DNA of 64,000 bases, from assembly GCF_019175385.1 (NCBI RefSeq), contig NC_083339.1:116049601-116113600 (forward strand). The letters are read 5' to 3'. The position numbers and the translations under genes were made by a program. Below the pieces are notes generated by a model, which searched no databases, was not told where the DNA came from, and saw only the letters and a program-made list of their open reading frames with translations. The DNA is from Lycium barbarum. Lineage: Eukaryota > Streptophyta > Magnoliopsida > Solanales > Solanaceae. Shown one piece after another: positions 46,801 to 57,593 of this stretch; the stretch's first letter is position 1, and each line of letters begins with the position of its first letter.

Positions 46801-49514
46801 ACTAAAAAGGACAAGCTTTTTGTGCTCAAAATTGTTGATCCAATGATCTCTTTTTCACTTACCATGAATACATTTGCATGATGAAATAGTTTTCTCCCCT
46901 GGAAAATTGATTTTTCACTGCTGTTGTTTGTTATTTAATCTGCAGCTACAGCAGCTGGGGTGCTTATGGCCAGTCAAAGCTGGCCAACATACTGCACGCA
47001 AATGAGCTCACAAGACGCGTAAAGGTGCGTTCTCAAACAAAAAAGATTCATTCTCAGATACTGCTTTTCATTCCGATTTCTAGCAGTTCTTGTGTAGTCA
47101 TGATATATGTCTCCATTACTAGAGGCAAACACATACCCCCTCCGTCTCAAATTATCTGTCGTGATTATCTTTTACAAGCCCCTTAAGAAATGTTCATTTG
47201 GAGGTTTTTTTTGACTATTTTACCCTTATCTATGTCTTGAGATATAATCTCTCTTCATGAAATATTTACTCTATCTATGTGCTATCTCCCCAAAATTTAG
47301 GTGTTTGCAGTCTCCAAGAACAATTACTATTAGTGGTAAAATGAGAAAAAAATAATTAATTTTGTTTTGAACTTCAAAAATGACAAATAATTTGAGACAA
47401 CTATTTTTCAGAAATCACGATAGATAATTTGAGATGTAGGGAGTATATTTCTTGGTGAATAATTGGATATTCCTTTTTCCACATCAAGAATTCTGGGTTT
47501 GAGTCTCTGACTTCTGTAGTCCAATCACAGCTTTGGACGAGGGGTCCATGCCATTCAATTGAACTCTGAATATTTGAGTTATCTTTATTTCAAACAGGAA
47601 GATGGAGTAGATATAACTGCAAATTCACTTCATCCTGGAACGATCACAACCAATCTTTTCCGTCATATGGGTGTTTTTAATGGTAGTAAGATTCTCTTTT
47701 CTTCCTTTTCTATTTTGTAGCTGGTGTCTGATTAATATGAATGGTATGTACAGTTAGTTAGCTATTTCCTTTGTCTGGAAGAAAGCCCCTAGTGCTCTCA
47801 CTAATACTAATTCATGGCATAATGAGCAAAAGGCAGTCACATTTTATTTGTAGATTTGTGGTGCGTCATGGCATTTCTTTTTTTAACATTTGACAAAATT
47901 ATGTGGTGAGACATGGCATTTCTTTTTCTAACATTTGACAAAATTAAGTCTTAGTCTATGTTGACAAGTCCCCCTAGCTCTTTCCTTTTTGTTTCTTTCT
48001 CCTTGTTTTTTTCTCAAGGTGGGGTGGAGAGCGAGGGGGATCGTTAAGAACTTGGCCTCTACTAATTTGACAAAGGATACGGGGTTGGAATTGAACCCTT
48101 GCACTAAGTCTAATGGTCATTATTGAGCCACCAGATCGTCCCATTGCTGACTTTGCATAGCTTTGTGGCATACACATCTCCATGACGTTTAACTTCAGAC
48201 AGTTATATATAGGAGAGAATAACAAAAATAGCCCCTTATGCTTTCGGGCAGGTTCAAAATGATCTCTTAAATACTCATGAACAGTTTTGGTCCATCTTTC
48301 AAATAATTAACAAACTTTGACCTTTACATTCACCAGGAAACTGGGGATTTTCTTATTTTTTTTTTAACCAGAAGCACCAAGTATGTCCCGTCAATTGTTA
48401 GAAACCGCAACACCAAAAACTACATTTGACATCATAAATAGGAAAAAAAAAAAAAACGCAACTGCACCTGGAAAATCGGCTCCAAACTTTAGAAATAGAC
48501 CAAAACTAGCATAAACTGCACTTCTAGATGTGAGTTGTTAATCCTTTTTCTCACAGCTAATTTAACGACCAGAGTTGAGACCAAAAATGCTCTCTTTTGA
48601 TAGACTTAAAGGGACCAAAACTGCTCAATAGTACATTAAAGGGACCATTATTGACCGCCCCAGTACATAAGGGACCATGTTTGTCATTTTCTCTTACATA
48701 GAGTTCTAAGCCCACAGGTCGTCGTAGAATATTTATTTGTTCCACATGCTACCTGCAGAGAAGTGAACATGAAATTTCCTTTCTGTTTATTACAGGTCTT
48801 GTAGGCAGTCTTGGAAAGCTTTTGCTAAAAAATGTTCAACAGGTATATTCTGCGATGAAGCATTTAAATTTGCAGTATGCACAGATTCTTTTGCAATTTC
48901 TATACACTGGAGAGAATTTTGACATCTTCCAGAGCAAGAAGTTTTGCTCATGCTGGGGAAAAGGCCTAAATAGTTTTGAGCATATAGTACCACTTCTTGC
49001 TATCAGAAGGTTTTATCTTAGGGTCTTTAATGATCTTCTCGTGAATTAGTTAGACAAACATCCATCAGACTCATATAGGAACATAATTTGTATTTCCTTA
49101 GCATTCACATAAAATTCCCTGCTATATTCACTGAAAATGTAGAAAATGGAACCTGATTAAGAAATTCCCAGAAGGTAAGTCGATAAACAAACCAGAGGAT
49201 GATTTGTCAATGCAGAATAACTTGGTCTCTAATACTCTTTTCATGACAAACATGACCGTGGCTCAGACGAAGAAAAAGATTCTCTAAATAGATTATTGAA
49301 ACCATGACGCCATGGAAAATGAGGAGTTTTAACATCCCTTTTTCCTCTTCTCTAGGGAGCATCAACCACCTGTTATCTTGCATTGAATCCACAAGTGAAG
49401 GGGGTAAGTGGTGAATATTTTTCGGACAACAATTTGGCGACAACAACAGCCATGGGTAAAGATATGGATTTAGCTAAGAGGCTCTGGGATTTTAGTATGG
49501 ATTTGCTCGAGTAA
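43874..49514 (+). CDS. Short-chain dehydrogenase/reductase, TIC32-like, eight exons
   Basis: Exons by GT-AG borders: 43874-43979, 45173-45404, 45556-45635, 46172-46325, 46946-47024, 47598-47682, 48796-48842, 49356-49514. They join in frame to 313 codons plus stop, close to the roughly 315-320 residues usual for the TIC32-like group. The cofactor motif TGASSGIG is at residues 35-42, INNAG at 113-117, a catalytic Ser in NVSSEAH (169-170), and YGQSK (Tyr198, Lys202). Family enzymes use NAD(P)H. TIC32 itself sits at the chloroplast inner envelope, but many paralogues are only TIC32-like, and there is no clear transit peptide. The start is the first ATG of the exon. All active-site residues and splice sites are intact. 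Confidence 0.9.
43980..45172 (+). other. Intron 1 of the dehydrogenase gene
   Basis: A 1.19-kb intron inside the cofactor-binding Gly codon. No transposon ends or coding sequence are recognised. Confidence 0.75.
47136..47443. mobile_element. Stowaway-type MITE in intron 5
   Basis: CCCCCTCCGTCTCAAATTAT at left and the complement ATAATTTGAGATGTAGGGAG at right. It lies between TA dinucleotides. Confidence 0.75.
48208..48700. mobile_element. MITE-like element in intron 6 (tentative)
   Basis: GAGAGAATAACAAAAATAGC at left and the complement of AGAGAAAATGACAAACATGG at right, each followed inward by CCCTTATG-type sequence and 'GGGACC' blocks. Long imperfect inverted arms suggest a Mutator-like MITE; the target duplication is unclear. 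Confidence 0.5.
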
Positions 49515-49812
49515 CAGATAACATGTTGTGCCAGGAAAATAGATAAGTAACTTTGTATCTGGTTGTTTGTGATCTTATCAATGGATAGGAATTGGAGATG
49601 TATATCGTGCTGTGTTCTTAAGATTATTCAAATTAATATTCAGCTTTCTAGCAGATGTTCAACGTCTCTGGCAACCTATAATATTATCATGTCACTTGAT
49701 GGTAATTGCATGTAATCTATTTAATAAGCATTCATAGGTAACCTGTAATAAATGGTAAGCAGCATGTTATAACAAAATTAATGATGGTGTAAGAAAATTA
49801 CATTGTTAATCT
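49515..49812 (+). other. 3' flank of the dehydrogenase gene
   Basis: It probably contains the 3' untranslated region; I cannot point to a single poly-A signal. No other gene. Confidence 0.5.
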
Positions 49813-49880
49813 ATACTCCCTCGATCTTAATATATTTCTCACATTTCACTTTTTGAGAGTCAAACTAATAGAGTTATGAC

Positions 49881-50162
49881 TGTAAGCACTGAAATTTAGT
49901 CGAACTTAAATCCACAAATTAATTTTGATTTCATTCTAAATTCGAGATGTATTGGTCCAAACAAATATTATGGACTAATATAATCAGATTAATTGCTTAG
50001 GTCCGATATTGATTTAATTAAAAGACCGATTCAATTGGGCTAGTCTATCTCATCAGACTTCACATGATGAGCCCACTTTATTATCCCAAGGTCCATCCAT
50101 GTATCAAATGACGTGGCGCGCCAAGTCAAGTCAAGGACCAATAAAATCGTGTCACATGCATA
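49881..50162 (+). repeat. Truncated 5' LTR
   Basis: It matches the first ~285 bp of 53457-54223 with few changes, up to CACATGCATA, then stops abruptly. Confidence 0.88.
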
Positions 50163-52528
50163 TTTTTTACAGGAAGTCGGTTTTTTACATTTCTAATTTT
50201 AAAATTATTTTAATTAGAAAACCGACGGATGACGTCAGTTTTTTTGGCAGAATTTTGAAAATATATATCCGCCAAAAAAATAATAATTAATATAAAACCG
50301 ACGGACGACGTCGGTTTTATTTTTAAAAATATTTTAAATAATATGCAATTCAATTTGTTTTTTAAAAAATAATAAACAATTTTTTTTTAGGAAATCGACA
50401 GACGGGGTCGGTTTACTATTTTTTTTTAAAAAAAAAATTGGTCAAATCTGGTCAAACGTGCGGGAAAAACTGACAGACAGGGTCGGTTTTTCTTTAAAAA
50501 CATTCCAGACGGGTTTTCATACCCATTTCTTCTCCTCTTCCCAATTAAACTCCCATTCCCCTCAAACCTTAGCTACCCGCCGCCGCCTGCACAGCTCGAC
50601 CCCACCAACCCCAGACCCTTTTTGAAGTTAATTAATTGAGGTTAGTTTCTCTTAAATTAGGGCTTTTAAAATTCTTTCAATTTTAGTTTTATTTGTAGAT
50701 TTTAGGCCTAATGCTAATCTATTTAGCTTTGTTAAACATCATTTGCAATGTTATTAATGTTGAATTTGTGAAAAAAATGTAAACTTTATTTGACTAGTTT
50801 AGTTGTCATTTTTTTTTTTTGGCTTGAGATTGTGCTATATTTCATGTTCTTTGTCAATGTATTTGTGTTAGCTTAGTTATCATTCTTTGTAATATTATTG
50901 ATGTTGAATATGTGCAAAAATGTATACTTTAATTATTTGACTAGTTTTTTTTTTTGTTGGATTGTGGTTTTTGTTAGAATTCCATAAGTTATTAGAATTG
51001 GTTGAGATTGTGTTTTTCAAACTTAGAATTGTTAAGTTATATAGTATTTCTATAACCTCAATACTAAAATGTAGATTTTATTTCTTCAGATTTACATTTC
51101 AATTTTTAGAATTGGTTGGAATTGTGCTTTTCAAAGTTAGAATTATTAAGTTATAATATTTCTATAACCTCAAAACTAAAATGTAGTCTTTATTTGACTA
51201 GATTTACTTTTCAATTTTTAGAATTAAAGTTAGAATCCATAAGTTATTAAAGTTAGAATTGTTATTGAGAATTCAAAGTTAGAATTGGTTGGGATTGTGC
51301 TTTTCAAAATTATATTAAAGTTAGAATTTATAAATTATTTAAGTTAGAATTGTTATTGAGAATTCAAAGTTAGAAGTGGTTGGGATTGTGTTTTCTTAAG
51401 TTATATTTTAAGTTAGAATTCTTACGTTATAATATATTTCTATAACCTCAATAATTTGTGGGTATATTTTTGTAGATGGATCGTATGTGGATGTATAATA
51501 TGAATAATAGTAATTGTGTGGGTGTACATGATGAATTTGTTGAAGGTGTTGATGGGTTTATCACACATTCAATGACACTTCACCCTTTTCAAAATGAAGG
51601 GGTAATTAGGTGTCCTTGTTCTCATTGCCGGTGTATGAAGTATTTGAAACCGGAAGCGGTTAGGGTTCATTTATATAGTTGTGGGTTTAAGCAGAAATGT
51701 TATGTTTGGACTGATCATAGAGAGACTGATGGGGTCAATGATATATTTTACAATATGGTTGTCGGTGAAAGTAGTGTGTCGCAAGAATATAGTCCTGTCC
51801 AATATGATAGAGTTAATGATATGGTTAATGATGCTTTTGGACATTTAAATATTTCTGAACTTTGAAGGTATATTTAGATCGTATTTGATGTGTTTAGATA
51901 GTGTTTGATGTGTTTTATTATTACTTAGGGTGATTTTATGTGTTGTAGCTCTTTTAGAATTGATTTGGAGCATTTTAATGCTAGTTTTGAGCTGCTTTTG
52001 GTACTGGTTTTTGTGCAGGTGTGGCTGCAGAAAATGCAGGAATTGAATGTAGGAAATTTTCCAGAAAACCGACGCAGTCCGTCGGTTTTCTGGAAATTAA
52101 TTTTGGAAATTTTCTAGAAAACCGACGGAAAACCGACTCAGTCCGTCGGTTTTCTGGAAAATAATTCTGAAATTTTATGAAAAAACCGACGCACTGTGTC
52201 GGTTTTGTATTTAAAATAAAAAATTTAAATAAAAAACCGACGTCGTGCGTCGGTTTTCCATAAAATATATATTGTTTTTATATAACATAATAAATCAGAA
52301 ATTAAAAAAACCAACTCAGTCCGTCGGTTTTTTTAATTTTTTTAAAATTATTGTATAAAACCCGATGGACCACTTAACTGACGCAGTCCGTCGGAAAAAA
52401 CCGACGTGGTCCGTCGGTTTTCAAAAAGCGAGGCTATGTAAACCGACGGATCGTAAAGGGTCGGTTTCCCGTCGGTTTCATTGAAAAAACCGATTTCGTC
52501 GTCGGTTTTCCCCCTTTTTTTAGCAGTG
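50163..52528 (+). mobile_element. CACTA (En/Spm) element remnant, left terminus missing
   Basis: The right end is CACTGCTAAAAAAAGGGGG on the minus strand, closing at 52528. Subterminal repeats of the form AACCGACG...CGTCGGTTTT cluster at 50180-50500 and 52060-52515, typical of CACTA ends. The expected left CACT terminus is absent and the element abuts LTR sequence at 50163, so a deletion removed the left end plus the rest of the LTR. One coding exon remains (51476-51865). The putative intron before it (50640-51475) holds 4-5 copies of a roughly 120-bp repeat with AGAATTGGTTGAGATTGTG and TTTCTATAACCTCAA. Confidence 0.85.
51476..51865 (+). CDS. CACTA transposase-associated domain (N-terminal exon), truncated product
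   Basis: 129 codons start MDRMWMYN right after a TTTTTGTAG splice-acceptor-like sequence. The protein has FVEGVDGFITHS and CPCSHCRCMKYL...VHLYSCGF, the Cys-rich pattern of the Transpos_assoc domain at the N-terminus of plant CACTA transposases. The catalytic TPase domain is not present downstream; after about 200 bp the right subterminal repeats begin. The element is thus an internal-deletion derivative. Any product could bind DNA or zinc but not catalyse movement. Confidence 0.8.
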   Translation: MDRMWMYNMNNSNCVGVHDEFVEGVDGFITHSMTLHPFQNEGVIRCPCSHCRCMKYLKPEAVRVHLYSCGFKQKCYVWTDHRETDGVNDIFYNMVVGESSVSQEYSPVQYDRVNDMVNDAFGHLNISEL

Positions 52529-52830
52529 GAATCAGAATTCAAAGACTGATTCTTGATCAATATCTGAGCAAATATAGAAGCAATTTGGTCGTGGTTTCCG
52601 CGCATGATGTAGCTTTGCGAGTCTAGTTTCTGAAACATCAAACGGATCATGATTTCGACATTTCTACATCAAGCTATGAATTTTCTACCACATACGTGCA
52701 GAGCTGTGAAGAAAGTGACGAAAATTCATATTGGAGAGGAAAACTACCCGATAGAGATGGATTCAAACGAGCTTGATGATGCCACAAATTGACGTTCAAC
52801 CACCATGAGAACACGGGGTATTTATAGATG
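52529..52830 (-). pseudogene. Unrecognised gene 5' fragment with TATA box
   Basis: On the minus strand a CTATAAATA box (52827-52819) is followed by about 180 bp of leader and then an ATG at 52650 opening MIRLMFQKLDSQSYIMRGN and KNQSLNSDS, cut at the CACTA right end (52528). It is arranged like the promoter, leader and first exon of a host gene, and coding composition looks real, but I do not recognise the protein. It may have been carried in the LTR element interior. The extension of the frame past 52528 is CACTA sequence. Confidence 0.4.
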
Positions 52831-52889
52831 TCAAAATCTGGTTCCTATATGGACTACACAAAGAAATTCTTGTTCTAATTGGAATCAAG

Positions 52890-53065
52890 TTATGGAAAAT
52901 TTAGGCTTATACATGGAAAGTTTAAGCTTATGGAAAGTTTAGGCTTTATATATGGAAAGTCTAGGCTTATGGAAAGTCAATGTTTCCCTAATAAATAATA
53001 AGGATATACCATGCAAATTATGAAAAGTTTAGGCTTATTTATGGAAAGTCTAGGCTTATGGAAAG
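52890..53065. repeat. Short direct repeats, TTATGGAAAGTNTAGGC
   Basis: About seven irregular copies of TATGGAAAGTTTAGGCTTA-like sequence, 20-25 bp each, in the interior of the LTR element. Confidence 0.75.
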
Positions 53066-53456
53066 TAAATAACTTGGTGAACGGGATTTACAACCGGATG
53101 CTACGCACATTTGAAGCATATTGTTTTCGAAATTAAAATCTGCATAAAAAAGCTATGAAAACATTAGCCACTTTCTACTTTCAAAGTGTACTCCGCTGGT
53201 ACAGCAAAATGTTAGTTTGATCTACGTGGACACAATTTAATAATGCTTGGCTTTCCTTGTTTCAAGAAAATTATTTTGATTCCTAAGGGTGGCAAGCTGG
53301 ATGTCTTAGTGGATAAAGCTAAAAAGATTGTAATACCAAGTGCCCAAATGTGGCCATGTATCGACCCAAGAAAATGAGGGGTTATCGGTACTTCAAGCCT
53401 AGTCTCTCGAGTTCGACAAGTCGGACACTTCAACAAGCCATGAAGCAGGGGGCATT

Positions 53457-54223
53457 TGTAAGCACTGAAATTTAGTCGAACTTAAATTCACAAATTAATT
53501 TGGATCACATTCTAAATTCGAGATGTATTGATCCAAACAAATATTATGGACTAATATAATCGGATAAATTGCTTCGATCCAATTGATATTGATTTAATTG
53601 AAAGACCGATTCAATTGGGCTAGACTATCTCATCGGACTTCACATGATGAGCCCACTCTATTATCCCAAGGTCCATACATGTATCAAATGACGTGGCACG
53701 CCAAGTCAAGTCAAGGACCAATAAAATCGTGGCACATGCATAAGTGACGCAGCATGCCAAGTCAATAGAAGAACCAATCAAATGTCCCCAAGTGTTCAAA
53801 TGACAAGGTTCAACCAATCATATACATACCCTAGCTCTCCCCTGTAACTATAAATAGGGGTCTTCATAAAGCTAAGGAAGAAAAATACATAGAGAAGCTC
53901 TCATCCGCAAGTCTTCCGCATACTAAGAAGTCTTCGTTCCAAGTGGTGAGCCGCAAGTTTCCATACTTCTACGTTCGTGATTAAAGCTCGGCTCCGCATT
54001 CGTAAGTGAAATCTTGACAACAAGTAATCCATCCATTAAAGAACAAGCAAAGCCCTTGATTGACGGCTGTATCGTAAGGAGAAGAATCAAAGGATTACAT
54101 CTTTTTATTTAAGATCTCATAAAGATTGTAACCCCCGCACAAATTCTTGAAATCAAATATTATTCTGTCGCTATTTTTCTTTTCTTGATTATTATTTTTA
54201 GGAACGAAAGGTTAGTCGTTACA
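53457..54223 (+). repeat. 3' LTR of the ATGAC-flanked element
   Basis: 767 bp, TG...CA, with a CTATAAATA box at 53848 and downstream AGAAGCTCTC leader-like sequence. The small ORFs inside are incidental. Confidence 0.88.
53848..53856 (+). promoter_or_regulatory. TATA box in LTR
   Basis: CTATAAATA followed by GGGGTCTTC, the usual LTR core-promoter form. Confidence 0.6.
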
Positions 54224-54353
54224 ATGACCAATGTTATAAGATGTATTCTTTTAAACCATTTCGATATAAGAAGAATTGCAACTTATTATATTTTTCGTGT
54301 AGTTTTTGTATATCTAAATTTTAGTTTCAAAATATTACATTTATTTAGTCTAG

Positions 54354-54446
54354 CCTCTCTACTCGTAAGGTAGGGGTAAGGTCATGCGTACATTCTACCC
54401 TCTCTAGATCCACTTGATGGGATTATACTGTATATGTTGTTGTTTC
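54354..54446 (+). mobile_element. SINE 3' fragment, TS/SolS type (Solanaceae)
   Basis: It contains GGTAGGGGTAAGGTC, TGCGTACATTCTACCCTC, CCACTTGATGGGATTATACT and ends TATGTTGTTGTTT, the tail of the Solanaceae TS/SolS SINE family with its TTG 3' end. The tRNA-like 5' part is missing or too diverged to see. It sits at the border of two MITE-like pieces. Confidence 0.75.
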
Positions 54447-55331
54447 ATAATAAGTGGTGTTTTTAGGTTGGGCATACCCCTTAAGATAACTACTCACTCC
54501 TAGAAAGCAAGAAGTATTTTGACTAACTTACCTTAATCAAATTCCTTGAAAAAGAAGTAGCTCTTTAATGATTTTTTTATTATGTAAAAATTCATTTATT
54601 TAAATAAGAATAAATTTGGAAGAAAAAATCAATATATTATTGATTTTGTGAAACACCACTTATTTTATAACCAAAAAAAAAAAAACAGCATTTACTCCAA
54701 AACGGAAGGAGTAATAACCTCACCTAATGTTACTTTAGTCGTGTGGATTTTACATTTTTTGGGAAAAAGTTTTGATTTGCCCTTGTAATTAAGAAATGAT
54801 ATACTAACTTTGTAATAGTTGGAATCAATCATATACTCTCTGTCCCATTTTAAGTGTCGCTTTAGCTGAAAAAAATTACATCAAAATAATTGTCACTTTA
54901 GGAATTCAAGACTAAAGTTGAAAATTGTTTCCAACTATATCCTAACATTAAAGAAGTTTTGAATATTACTCAACTCTTAAAAACCCATATAATAAATAAG
55001 GGTAATTTATTAAATTGTACCTTGTAATTTTTTAATGGACCTGAAAAGAAAAGTACTCCATCTGGTTCATAATAGGTGTCCATATAGCATTTTTATTTTG
55101 GTTCAAATAAATGTTCACTTACATAATCAAGAAGGAATTAAGTTTATTTGTCCAAATTTACCCTTATTAAGTGCTGAGTGACCAGATCCAATGTGTCAAG
55201 TTAATAGTAACATACAAATTTTAATTAAAGATAATTTAGTAAGAATACCTATTTTTTTTCTTTCTAGATGTTAATATTTTCTTAAGAGGTACGCCAAAGG
55301 CGTAAACACTTATTTTAAACCAAAGAGAGTA
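54447..55331. mobile_element. Three Stowaway-like MITEs or fragments
   Basis: Piece 1 (54447-54713) ends CCAAAACGGAAGGAGTA, with ATAAGTGGTGTTT near both sides; its left end meets the SINE. Piece 2 (54836-about 55050) starts ACTCTCTGTCCCATTTTAAG and lacks a clear right end. Piece 3 (55055-55331) starts ACTCCATCTGGTTCATAAT and ends with the complement ATTTTAAACCAAAGAGAGTA. No genes. Confidence 0.55.
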
Positions 55332-55343
55332 ACAATTAAAATG

Positions 55344-55795
55344 GGGCAATTTGCACGATCGCCCTTATTCGGGGGCTGTCTTTAATTTCCCCCCTCAAAT
55401 TGTTGGCCTTTAATTTTTTTCTTTCGCCTAAAAACCCCTGGGTTCAGAATTCGAACTCTCGCTCAGTCAAAAAATTAAAAAAAATTGCAAGGTAGAATTT
55501 GCTTGCAAACTCTACCCTATAAGGCGGAGTTTGCCTTAAGGTAGCAACTCGCCTTCAGATAGAGTTTGCATGAAACTCTAGGCAAACTTTATCTTAAGGC
55601 AGAATCTGCCTTGCGAAATTCAAATTCTGTCTTGCGAATTCTTTTTAAATTTTTGACTGAGCGGTGGTTCAAACTCGGAACCTCAGGATATTTTCGGTCA
55701 CTTTTTTAAGCGAAAGGCAACATTTAAAGACTAACAATTTGAGGGGCAAAAATGGAAGACCGTTGCCTTTGAAGGACAATCTGCGCAAAAATATG
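55344..55795. mobile_element. Mutator-type MITE, 452 bp
   Basis: Flanked by the 9-bp duplication ATTAAAATG (55335-55343, 55796-55804). The left arm GGGCAATTTGCACGATCG and the right arm are inverted over about 100 bp, including CTCAAATTGTTGGCCTTTAA and its mirrored form. The centre has inverted pieces around AGAATTTGCTTGCAAACTC. Confidence 0.8.
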
Positions 55796-56033
55796 ATTAA
55801 AATGGGAACGAAAGAGTAGACCCATAGCCACTTGCTACTTAATTCATTATCAGCCAAATTGATGTGCCGTGAAATTACGGCACATTCGACGCCAACTGCT
55901 TAGTCTTTTGTAAATCCCCGAGTACTTTTGATGTCGTTTCTCGTGTTTTTGTGTTAATTTGTAGAATAACATGTGCTGGAAGCGACTTGAGGAAAAATGA
56001 AGCAAAAACCAGCTGAAATGAACCAGAACATCA

Positions 56034-56272
56034 CCTGCGAATCGCATGTACTGCATACGAGTCGCAGGTTTTGCAGCATCTATTGACAGAGATGGCTAAA
56101 AAGGAAGACAGTGGTGCAACACATGCGAGCACCACATGCGAGTCGCACCTGATGCGACAGATGCTACACCACAGCTGATTGAAGATGCAGTACCTGCGAA
56201 GGTTTGGTTCAACATGCGACTCGCAGGTTGCACATGCGACACCAAGTGCGATTCGCACCAGATGCGCAGGGG
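56034..56272. repeat. Palindrome cluster, TGCGANTCGCA type
   Basis: CCTGCGAATCGCATG (56034), ATACGAGTCGCAGG (about 56056), CATGCGAGTCGCACC (about 56137), CATGCGACTCGCAGG (about 56213) and GTGCGATTCGCACC (about 56247). Single-sided copies (CATGCGAGCACC, CATGCGACACC) lie between. Confidence 0.85.
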
Positions 56273-56403
56273 TATTTTTGTCTGGATAATGTCCCCGTTT
56301 TGGACATTCTATAAATAGATTTTCTAGGGTTTTGGACTCATTATTCTACAGATTTTTAAGTTGTCTTTTTGTGGAGCTCATTTATTATTGGTTGGTGAGC
56401 TTT

Positions 56404-57450
56404 TAGGAGATTCTTTTGCTTTTGTCATCTTCTCCATTCAATACTTTGTAAGCTTTATGAATACACTTTACATTATTACTTTACCTTTAATGTATATTAG
56501 TAGCTAATCTCCTTAGCTAAGGTTGTGGGACCAAATGTGTTAATTATGTGATTGGGTTTCATATTCATACTCATTTGTATGCTAATGGTGTTTTCTATTA
56601 ACTCTTCAAGCATTAATGTCTTGTGATGGTGTACAACATTACTTGTGCCTTAATACCATTACTTTGCATGGAAAAGAAAGTAGAGGTTAGGAAAAGAGTT
56701 AATAGCAACAATTTGGGTCATTAAATCCATCTAATAGCTTGAGCTAGGAATAGGAAAGCTAGTTGAGGCTAAATGGGTGTTCTCTTATAAAACATTCTAG
56801 GGCTTGGAAAAGCCTAGGATGAAATTTGCTAATTTTGTTGGAAAAATTTTAGCAAGACTCGCGTAACCCTTGGCTTAATGCATCTAGGCATATGAATAAG
56901 TTGAATTGATACCCAAGAGTATTGCTTGTAGGAGATTCTTTTGCTTTTGTCATCTTCTCCATTCAATACTTTGTAAGCTTTATGAATACACTTTACATTT
57001 TACTTTACCTTTAATGTATATTAGTAGCTAATCTCCTTAGCTAAGGTTGTGGGACCAAATGTGTTAGTTATGTGATTGAGTTTCATATTCATACCTCATT
57101 TGTATGCTAATGGTGTTTTCTATTAACTCTTCAAGCATTAATGTCTTGTGATGGTGTACAACATTACTTGTGCCTTAATACCATTACTTTGCTTGGAAAA
57201 GAAAGTAGAGGTTAGGAAAAGAGTTAATAGCAACAATTTGGGTCATTAAATCCATCTAATAGCTTGAGCTAAGAATAGGAAAGCTAGTTGGGGCTAAATG
57301 GGTGTTCTCTTATAAAACATTCTAGGGCTTGGAAACGCCTAGGATGAAATTTGCTAATTTGGTTGGAAAACTTTTAGCAAGACTCGCGTAACCCTTGGCT
57401 TAATGCATCTAGGCATATGAATAAGTTGAATTGATACCCAAGAGTATTAC
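56404..57450 (+). repeat. 525-bp tandem duplication
   Basis: TAGGAGATTCTTTTGCTTTT begins at 56404 and again at 56929; the copies match at nearly every position to ACCCAAGAGTATT. Confidence 0.93.
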
Positions 57451-57593
57451 TTTCCATTGGAATCACAACCTTGGTCCCATTCACCAATAGTTTACATCTC
57501 TTAACCATTCTTAGTCTTTAATGAACAAACAACAACCAACCTACTATTATATTCCCCTCTCCTTTGAAATATAGACTAATAGTCGGGCGTTAC

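Larger units (their letters stand above)
49881..54223. mobile_element. LTR retrotransposon remnant without gag-pol
   Basis: Both ends are supported: TGTAAGCACTGAAATTTAG starts at 49881 and the element ends TTAGTCGTTACA at 54223, with ATGAC at 49876-49880 and 54224-54228. The 3' LTR is full length (53457-54223, 767 bp). The 5' LTR keeps only 49881-50162, where a CACTA remnant takes over. A purine-rich GAAGCAGGGGGCA tract precedes the 3' LTR, so the orientation is plus. The remaining interior (52529-53456) has no gag or pol. It landed in an older Stowaway-like sequence whose left end ACTCCCTCGATC is at about 49816. Confidence 0.85.
55860..57593 (+). repeat. Plus-strand LTR related to the 6.1-kb family, with internal duplication
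   Basis: It starts TGATGTGCCGTGAAATTACG, the same terminus as the 6.1-kb family LTRs read on their own strand, and keeps recognisable blocks such as TCTTCAAGCATTAATGTC. It runs to 57593, where a minus-strand LTR of the same family begins head-to-head. A 525-bp tandem duplication and a palindrome cluster (56034-56272) lie inside. Its own 3' end or internal region is not seen. Confidence 0.65.
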
